Shown here: positions 57,149 to 64,000 of the stretch, piece by piece
How positions within the stretch are numbered: position 1 is the stretch's first letter
Layout: the number at the start of each line of letters is the position of its first letter
NCBI GenBank assembly: GCA_011317545.1
Contig: WUJK01000001.1
Coordinates: 372,001-436,000 of the forward strand
DNA length: 64,000 nucleotides
From: Coniella vitis
Lineage: Eukaryota > Ascomycota > Sordariomycetes > Diaporthales > Schizoparmaceae
Reading direction: 5' to 3'
Notes under the pieces: model-generated
What the model was told of the DNA's origin: nothing
The model's input: only the letters and a program-made list of their open reading frames with translations
The model's database searches: none
Translations under genes and position numbers: made by a program

Positions 57149-57931
57149 ATGGACGACAATGCAAGGTCGACGACACCACCTTTGCCACCGCCAGACTTCA
57201 CAGAGTCTCTGTTGCAGCGGCCGCAAGAGCCCTCCAAACCTCAGTCAGCAATTTCCGGGCTAGAAGACCACCAAGAACCCGGTGCGGCTGCGGCCGACCA
57301 CATACAGAACAGCGAGATGGAGCCAGAACAACAAGAAAGCAGACCATCATCACAACCACGTCCCGGAAAGACAGCCCAATCGTTACATGGTCCTCGCAAT
57401 AATTCACAAGAGCCAAATGGAAATGGCCGTACCGCCAGCCCCGCACAAGCACGTCTCGTGTCCCCAGAGGGATCAGACTCACCAGGCACTCCAGCAAGTC
57501 TACCTCCGTTTGACTGGGACGAACTTGAGGCAAAGTTCGAAAAGTCTCTCGCTGATGCTAATGCTCGCGAGGATGAGCTGATGGCTGACTTTGAAGCGAT
57601 GGTCAAGGTACGCAACTAAGATTGTATCCGTTGTGCACACTGCAAGGGAGGGTTGAACCTTTCAACTAATGGCAACGTTCTTTGCAAAGTATTTCACCGT
57701 ATGGTCTTCGGCCGCATCTGCGCACGATAACGAACGCGCAGTCAAGCGACTACAAACTCGTTCGCATTTTGTCAAGCTCAGAGAGGACGAACTTGAATCT
57801 AGACGGCAAAATTGTGAGTTTTGATGCTACTCCCTGTAAGTTGAATGCAGCTGATCTAGTGTACTACAGATGAACAGGTGGTTCAAGCTTTTCAGAGCGC
57901 TATGCTGCTGCTCAAGCGAGCTCAGGCTTGA
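57149..57931 (+). CDS. Conserved-looking coiled-coil protein of unknown function
   Basis: Three exons, 57149-57607, 57690-57813 and 57870-57931, give 214 aa. The N-terminal 120 residues are disordered and Pro/Gln/Ser-rich. From FDWDELEAKFEKSLADANAR onward the protein is a continuous charged helix with heptad-like spacing, through ELMADFEAMVK|YFTVWSSAASAHDNER and LREDELESRRQN|YEQVVQAFQSAMLLLKRAQA at the C-terminus. Introns of 82 and 56 nt are GT-AG (phases 0 and 1), and both junctions keep the helix, which supports the model. I do not recognise the family. The size and helix resemble small subunits of kinetochore or tethering complexes, but this is only a resemblance. Confidence 0.7.
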
Positions 57932-58567
57932 TGCTTGGCACAAAGCACAATCAAAACGGCTCAAGGGGGGGGATTTATCCCTACTAAATCATCCTTTGCT
58001 CTGCTGGTGGAAATCCAACGAGTAATATGTGTACTATGTATATATATATGCAAACATGTGTACACTAAACCCTTGTGAACAGGGCTCGAGCGGTTGCTGC
58101 AATTTTGAGATATTCTGGAAGTCGATGAAAACAGGGAGATTAGAACCACGCCTGCCGAACAAGATAGTTGAACTTGTACTTCTCAATCTATGCATCGTCT
58201 AAATCGAATCTGTCAATTATTAAACCATATACTTGCGTTCGTAGCATGTATAGTAAACAACTAGGTACTTAGGTACGTTGGGAGTGGATACATGCAGACG
58301 AAAGGCCATTCACAGCACACTGTATCCTAGCTCAATGTTCCGAGCTGGCCCCACTCCTGTACATAGTAAGCCTCGCAACTCCCACGCCTGCGAATAGCAA
58401 ATTCAAGATCAACAAGTCTCACCTCTCGCAACTGCCAACCATCGCGTGTCATGGACGCGACGGCGCCACAACCTGCGCTAATATCGCGCAAAGTCAAGCA
58501 CTTGCTGCCATTGCCCTAGGCTATGCGGAAAGAGTAAGACCCGGGTTACTTGAGAATCGTGCACGCA
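57932..58567. other. Intergenic region
   Basis: 636 bp with two TACATAGTA-family motifs (58032-58040, 58360-58368), TATATA and CTAGGTACTTAGGTAC sequences. No gene is seen. Confidence 0.5.
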
Positions 58568-59270
58568 ATGTCGCAGTCAGAGGCCAGCCTAGTTGGCCCA
58601 ATACGAGTTCCAGATATTACAGAGGTATGTCTCGCCTGCTACTGGCGCAGTTCAAAATTCTCAGCTTTAAAAGCTAACTCCTGTTTAGACGGATCTAGTT
58701 TCATTCCACGAGGCTCACTTTGGTGCCAGCGTTCTTTCAACGTTCATTCATGACTTCTTCAACCCCGATGCAGCAGCCCATAATGCGACCGAGGAACAAA
58801 CAACATGGGAGGAATATGAGGACGACGGCCTAGGCTACTACCCAGACGGCGTGAAACGTACTTTGACAGACGAGCAGATAGCTATATTCCGACACTCTGA
58901 GCTGCAGACCCTCCGGCGTGAAGAAGAAAGACGCCAAGCGCAGCGCAAACGCAGTACCTCGACCCCCCTGGCCAGAAGCCTTGACGATGGCGAGCTCGAG
59001 GAAGGAGAGATGCCAAATGATGAGAACACACAGCTCGTGGCGGTTGTCAGCAATAGCAAGAAGAGAAGTAAGAACAAGAAGAAAAAGAAGCGCGGTAGCG
59101 GCAACAGCAACAAGAAGCAATGGGAACCCGATCCAGAGCGTCGAAAGAGAACCTGGGACGTTGTAGAGACCGGCCTAGATGCGCTGGCGTATGACGAATC
59201 GGAAATGACAGGAGCAGCGGCGCAACATACAAGTCAGCGGAGGAGAATTACCTATGACGAGGAGGGATGA
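58568..59270 (+). CDS. DUF3807-like fungal protein
   Basis: Two exons, 58568-58624 and 58689-59270 (64-nt intron, phase 0), give 212 aa. The core DLVSFHEAHFGASVLSTFIHDF and DDGLGYYPDGVKRTLTDEQIAIFRHSELQTL match what I know of DUF3807 (PF12720), a fungal family without assigned function. The C-terminal part is charged with a long basic run (SKKRSKNKKKKKRGSG), a probable nuclear or nucleolar localisation signal, and ends RRRITYDEEG. The start at 58568 is the only ATG before the first donor in this frame. Confidence 0.78.
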
Positions 59271-60461
59271 ACGAGCATGTCGCGGTGGCTCGAAAGAATT
59301 TTGGGAATCCTGTCCGCCTGACGGACTTCATCCACGCGTGCAGCGCGTTGACCGTACTGTAAGTCTCCTGAAAACTCTTCATCTTTGCCCTAATGCGAAT
59401 CAAACACCCTACCATGATGAAAACCTTTCGTATCGTCATCCTTAGTCTGAAAGTCCAACGGAATGATCCACGGTGGCATACAGCCTAGCTGTTGTTCCTG
59501 GTCGTTCACCGAGGACGATGTTGAGCAATAATCTTCTCTCTGAAACCCCACGCCAACGAGTCTATCTATGCTCCAATTTTTCTGGAGAGAATGGAAGCTA
59601 ACCATGTTAAGTCGATAGTGACGCGAGGTTTCACGGCGGGCCTTCCATTCAACCAACCCAGTGCAGAAACCGCGTCGAAACCTCGCATCTTCTGCAGGAT
59701 GCAAATCTAAGTGCGGTCACAGCCCGGGTTCAATGGGACTGTATCATGTAGCCAGCTGTTCTGGGAAATGGACGCTGCTGTCGAATTGGTGGCGGTAGAA
59801 TAAGGCGCCAAGACTACGTCCTGCCTAGGAATAGGTGGTTTTGTTGAGATGCTGCGTTTCGACGTATTTATGCAGACTGCGTCGTGATGTTTGCCGTGCT
59901 ACTCACTGTTTGGATCTACTGTGGGATTATTTGAGTAGCCCAAGTGTGCATCAGATTTGCGCATGGGTGAAATACTATTTGCAGAACTATATTACTATGT
60001 ATACTTACGAATCCTTTGCGCTGCTTCCGTCCTGAAGCGTACGCCGACATCCCTACCTGCATCACTGCCCGAGGCCTAAATACCAGTTATATAGTACTAT
60101 ATAGTACATAGTACATGTACCACGCGCCACAGGACTTGCGGCCCGCCGAAGCTAGGTCGAGCCGCGCCTTCCCGTTTCGTGGGGCTTCGGGGCGTAACCC
60201 GAACCCTGATGGTCCAGACCTTTGCACTGCCTGCCTCCCAGCCTGCATTTCGCGCTAGCGGCTGAAGATAACGACATCCCACCTTGATTCTGCGGCGCGG
60301 GTCCCCAAGTCTCGAACCATCGCCAGCAAGGACCAGAGGGGCGTCGACCAGGCACAAGACTGCTTTTACCCCCACCCCACCCTCCCATCCACGTCGTTTT
60401 CGCAGCAGGCCAAGGACGCGCTTGTCGCTTTGCCAACTGAGGACGACCACCACCAGCTACC
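59271..60461. other. Intergenic region upstream of CK2 alpha
   Basis: 1.2 kb. The last part is the CK2 promoter and 5' UTR. It has TACATAGTA-family motifs at 59993-60001 and 60105-60113 within a GTACTATATAGTACATAGTAC stretch. No gene is seen. Confidence 0.5.
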
Positions 60462-61948
60462 ATGGCTCGCGTGTACGCCGACGTCAACCAGAATATGCCC
60501 CGTGCATACTGGGACTACGACAGCGTCAACATCAGTTAGTCCCGTCCATCTCGATGCCTCGCTACGATTTGGCCGCGCTCGCCTCCATTTACTGCGCTTG
60601 ACTAATGATAGTATTTGTGACACAGGCTGGGGCATGTTGGAGAACTACGAAGTAGTCCGCAAGATCGGTTCGTCAAGAAACCCAACCCGCGTGACCTTAC
60701 TGCAGCAGCTGTGACAACGAATGCCTTCTGACATGTGACCCATTCACACACACACAGGTCGCGGAAAATACTCCGAGGTGTTTGAGGGAATCAACATCGT
60801 CAACTACCAAAAATGTGTCGTCAAGGTGCTGAAGCCTGTCAAGAAGAAGAAGATTAAGCGTGAAATCAAGATTCTGCAGAACTTAGCCGGAGGACCAAAC
60901 ATTGTGGCATTGTTGGACGTTGTGAGGGACTCGCAGGTAATTACAACGACCCCATGATGCGCGCCTTGGTGGCTTGCGGCTTTGGTCCTCTTGTGCCAAT
61001 CGAAATCATGGCCGCAGTCTGGAGACTGCAGACAAGGGCGGCCCAATCGTTTCTTTCTTTACACCACGTTTTCTGACAATGTTATCCAATACAGAGTAAA
61101 ACACCGTCATTGATCTTCGAATACGTCAACAACACTGATTTCAGGACGTTGTACCCCAAGTTCAACGACTTTGACGTCCGATTCTACATTTCCGAACTGT
61201 TGAAGGCGCTCGACTACTGTCACAGCAAGGGCATCATGCACCGAGATGTGAAACCTCATAACGTTATGATCGACCATGAGAACAGGAAGGTAAATGCCAT
61301 TCCCAGTCTCCTTGGTCTTCCCTCCTGGCTGAGTGCTAATAGTCGCATCTAGCTGCGCCTGATTGACTGGGGTCTGGCCGAATTTTACCACCCTGGGACA
61401 GAGTACAACGTCCGTGTTGCATCACGATATTTCAAGGGCCCTGAGCTGCTCGTGGATTTCCAGGAATACGACTATAGCCTCGACATGTGGAGTCTAGGCG
61501 CCATGTTCGCCTCCATGATTTTCAGAAAGGAGCCCTTCTTCCACGGCAATTCGAATTCGGACCAACTTGTTAAGATCGCAAAGGTGCTCGGTACGGACGA
61601 GCTGTTTGATTATCTTGACAAGTATGAGATTGAGTTGGACCAGCAGTACGACGATATCTTGGGCCGCTTTCAGAGGAAGCCTTGGCACAGTTTTGTCAAC
61701 GCTGACAACCAGCGCTTTGTCACCAATGAGGCTATTGACTTCTTGGACAAGTTGCTGCGTTACGATCACCAAGTATGCTCCCCTTTCCCCTTATGTTTTC
61801 CTCCTTGTCAATGTGCTTCGTCACTGACCAAATATACCAGGAGCGCTTGACTGCGAAGGAAGCCATGGCCCACCCTTACTTTAACCCCATTCGCGATGAG
61901 GCCAACCTGCAGGCCTACCTGAACGGCGCGCCAGGTGTCATCAACTGA
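60462..61948 (+). CDS. cka1: Casein kinase 2 catalytic subunit alpha
   Basis: Constitutively active Ser/Thr kinase of nucleus and cytoplasm that prefers acidic sites and forms a tetramer with regulatory beta subunits. Six exons, 60462-60534, 60626-60667, 60758-60936, 61095-61289, 61353-61772 and 61841-61948, give 338 aa, the usual length. Visible motifs in order: glycine loop [11 protein letters not shown], lysine in [16 protein letters not shown] (also the basic cluster special to CK2), [15 protein letters not shown], the CK2-specific DWG ([17 protein letters not shown]), [20 protein letters not shown], and [21 protein letters not shown]. All five introns are GT-AG and restore known family sequence. 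Exon 2 is only 42 nt. Essential in fungi, so the copy is expected to be functional. Confidence 0.97.
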
Positions 61949-63006
61949 GCACTCATCGCACACACAAAGCCTCGGTGGAATGTGTTATACACAGCACATC
62001 CCCTTGAGCTGCATTCCTGGAGCCAATCACAACGGCTTCCAGACATTTCCAGATACCCGAGGACGACGTCTTCTTGAGATAGCGAAAGGAAACAATGGCA
62101 TGAAGCTTTGATCTAAGTTCTCGCGCAAATGTTTCTGATTACAGCAGCACGTACACCTGATCACAACTGGGGCAAGGCAGTAGCATGGTATATGCGCTAG
62201 GATTCGAAGGTAATACTTACAAGCCGCATGAAGAGAGCATTGGAAAGCAACAGGATCACGCATCAATGCACGCAAATTCTCGAAATGGAAAGAAAGGGAT
62301 GCACGTCAAGCAGGCACTTTCTGTAATTACAGACAGGTGTACGAAATGCTCAACTTCATTTTTGGAGGGCACAGTTTGGCGTGTTGTTTTTTGACTGTTA
62401 CCTCGCTCATCATTGTCAGAGAAACCAGTTCGGAACGCATGAGGTGGGATTGAGAACAGAAAGATGGCAAGAAGGGGAAGCCTTGCCGAAGCGTCATTTC
62501 ATTTCTGTCGTTCTGTTATTTCTTTCTTCTTCTTTTTACTTGTGCTGGAGTAGCGGAGCTTTGCATAACACACGGGGTGTTTTCTTGCCAATGCCGGTGG
62601 GGTACGAACTACAGGAGACTCCGAGGGAGACGTGTTTAATCGTCATTGTCCAGAAAATTCAAATACTGCATGGAAAATGACTAGCACGACGTGATTCATC
62701 TTGACTTGACTTGTTGTATTTACATATCCAAGGCTCGTGCGTGCATTGCTTTGTTCTCTGAAAATCAAGCGGTAATCACGCAGCGTTTGCAAGTCTCAAG
62801 GTCATGTATGTATTGGCAGGCATATAATATAATTGCTCACCAGGTTGCTACTATACTTGTAAACAATGCATCTGTCTTCCACCCTCGCTTCTTCTGCTGG
62901 TCCAACATTTAACGTTGCACAAGCCTTAAGTCTGATGTGGCTATACAAAATCACATAGCGCCAGAGAGGAGAATCTGATCCCCTTGCTTTGCTTAACTCT
63001 GCCCGC
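61949..63006. other. Convergent intergenic region
   Basis: 1.06 kb between CK2 alpha and the right-hand partial gene. No gene is seen. Confidence 0.55.
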
Positions 63007-64000
63007 TCACATACAGACGAAACAAAAGTCCCTCTGACATTGCCATCCATCATCACCACATCGTCTCCGTGAGCCCCCGGGCGTTTGTATAATCGAGGCT
63101 GTGGGACTAGCGCTTAGTGTCTCGCGCCGCTGGCGATCACGGTCGTGGTCGTAGCCGCCATTGTTCAAACCACGCATACTTGGAGAAGCATTGTCCCTTC
63201 TCCTCCCAATCATTCTCATTATCGCATCGTCGGCTTCTCGCTGCACGCGCACGACACTGTGCGCTAATCGTTTGCGCTTTTTTGTTTTTCTTGGCGTATT
63301 TGTATCGTGCTTCTGCTTTTGCGGATCTTGGTTCCTCTCGCCTGTTGCATTCGGCCCGACTGTTGCGGCAGCCGTTGCTAGATTTGTGGTTGATTCGTCG
63401 ATGCTAAAAGTAGAGGGCGGCGTTTTGAAAGAGTTGCGCACCGAATCTATCGAGCGTGAACCGCCTGGAAGCGAAGAACGTTTTTGCTTTTGCACTCTTT
63501 TGCTCTTTTCTGTTGGGATTTTCGTAGTCGTCGTAATGGTGGCAATAGAGTAACGTCTTCTATTATCATTGCCGATAGAGAAAGGGGAAGAAGACTTAGT
63601 AGAAGACGGCTGTGGGAGGAAAGGTCGATGAACGAGGACCCGGTGATGGCCAGACGGAGTGAAGTCGGACAGGTTAAATGAGATTTCATCTTCGTCGTCT
63701 TCGCCGTCGGAGAGGAGGGAGATGAGGCTTGTTGCTGTAACGGGAGTGGTAGGGATCTTGGTGGAATCTTTGGGTGTCTTTGGTTGTGTTGCTGCGCGGG
63801 GTCTCGTCTGGATGGGCTCGGGAGCAAGTCGAGGCTGATCTTGAGGTCGAGGTTCTGGCGCAGGTTGTGCAGGTTTTTCGTCTTGTGCTATGTTTACCAG
63901 GTCACCGAGCTCGGGAGAAGGCTGGCGATGGTTGACTGTAGGTGAGGGATCGATATCACTGGTGTGCTCGACTAGTTCGTTCTGTGCGTGTACTTCACTT
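63007..64000 (-). CDS. C-terminal part of a low-complexity basic protein, 5'-partial
   Basis: The minus strand is open from the window edge to a TGA at 63007-63009, about 330 residues. The N-terminus lies beyond 64000. The segment is Pro/Gln/Ser/Thr-rich (ELGDLVNIAQDEKPAQP; SLISLLSDGEDDEDEISFNLSD), then strongly basic (TPRKTKKRKRLAHSVVRVQREADDAIMRMI, GRRRDN). It ends with a Cys-bearing tail (RRRCGDDGWQCQRDFCFVCM). I recognise no family. The basic clusters suggest a nuclear protein. An unrecognised intron near the 3' end could change the Cys tail. Sure as coding, unsure as to product. Confidence 0.6.
   Translation of the reverse strand, partial: SEVHAQNELVEHTSDIDPSPTVNHRQPSPELGDLVNIAQDEKPAQPAPEPRPQDQPRLAPEPIQTRPRAATQPKTPKDSTKIPTTPVTATSLISLLSDGEDDEDEISFNLSDFTPSGHHRVLVHRPFLPQPSSTKSSSPFSIGNDNRRRYSIATITTTTKIPTEKSKRVQKQKRSSLPGGSRSIDSVRNSFKTPPSTFSIDESTTNLATAAATVGPNATGERNQDPQKQKHDTNTPRKTKKRKRLAHSVVRVQREADDAIMRMIGRRRDNASPSMRGLNNGGYDHDRDRQRRETLSASPTASIIQTPGGSRRRCGDDGWQCQRDFCFVCM

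Overview
The window is nuclear DNA from a filamentous ascomycete (Pezizomycotina). The evidence is short GT-AG introns of about 49-150 nt (one of 495 nt), CTRAC-like branch sites, and fungal-only families: the Fungal_trans factor, 2EXR, Sfp1, sedolisin, Atg14 and a DUF3807-like protein. The class cannot be fixed from the sequence alone; the CK2-alpha and eL20 sequences would fit Sordariomycetes, but that is a weak inference. No bacterial, viral or intact transposon genes were recognised. I reconstructed 20 protein genes by hand from frame and splice-site continuity, plus one intron-containing tRNA-Asp and a decayed tRNA-Asp copy.

Layout. 1-20.2 kb: the 3' part of a Zn2Cys6-type regulator (+), ribosomal protein eL20 (-) divergent from a CSN12-like PCI protein (+), a BTB protein (+), a 2EXR protein (-), an unusual protein kinase with an in-frame stop or retained intron (-), and a polyglutamine protein (+). 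20.2-21.1 kb: a two-level tandem repeat and tRNA-Asp(GUC). 21.1-33.5 kb: 12.4 kb with no recognisable gene. It is rich in simple repeats and in a strongly over-represented 9-mer, TACATAGTA. 33.5-37.0 kb: Sfp1-type C2H2 regulator, followed after only 30 nt, and in the same frame, by a second C2H2 reading frame. 39.6-50.6 kb: Rcf2, a six-kelch protein, Dus3 and a AAA+ ATPase. 52.4-62 kb: a secreted sedolisin, Atg14, an unidentified coiled-coil protein, a DUF3807-like protein and casein kinase 2 alpha. The right end holds the C-terminal part of a low-complexity basic protein (-).

Most of the genes are unconnected housekeeping functions: translation (eL20, Dus3), ribosome-biogenesis control (Sfp1), CK2 signalling, respiration (Rcf2), autophagy (Atg14) and mRNA/PCI complexes. 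I see no biosynthetic cluster, CRISPR array or defence island. The points most worth checking are the TACATAGTA motif family, the Sfp1/second zinc-finger junction, the in-frame stop in the kinase, and the relic tRNA.
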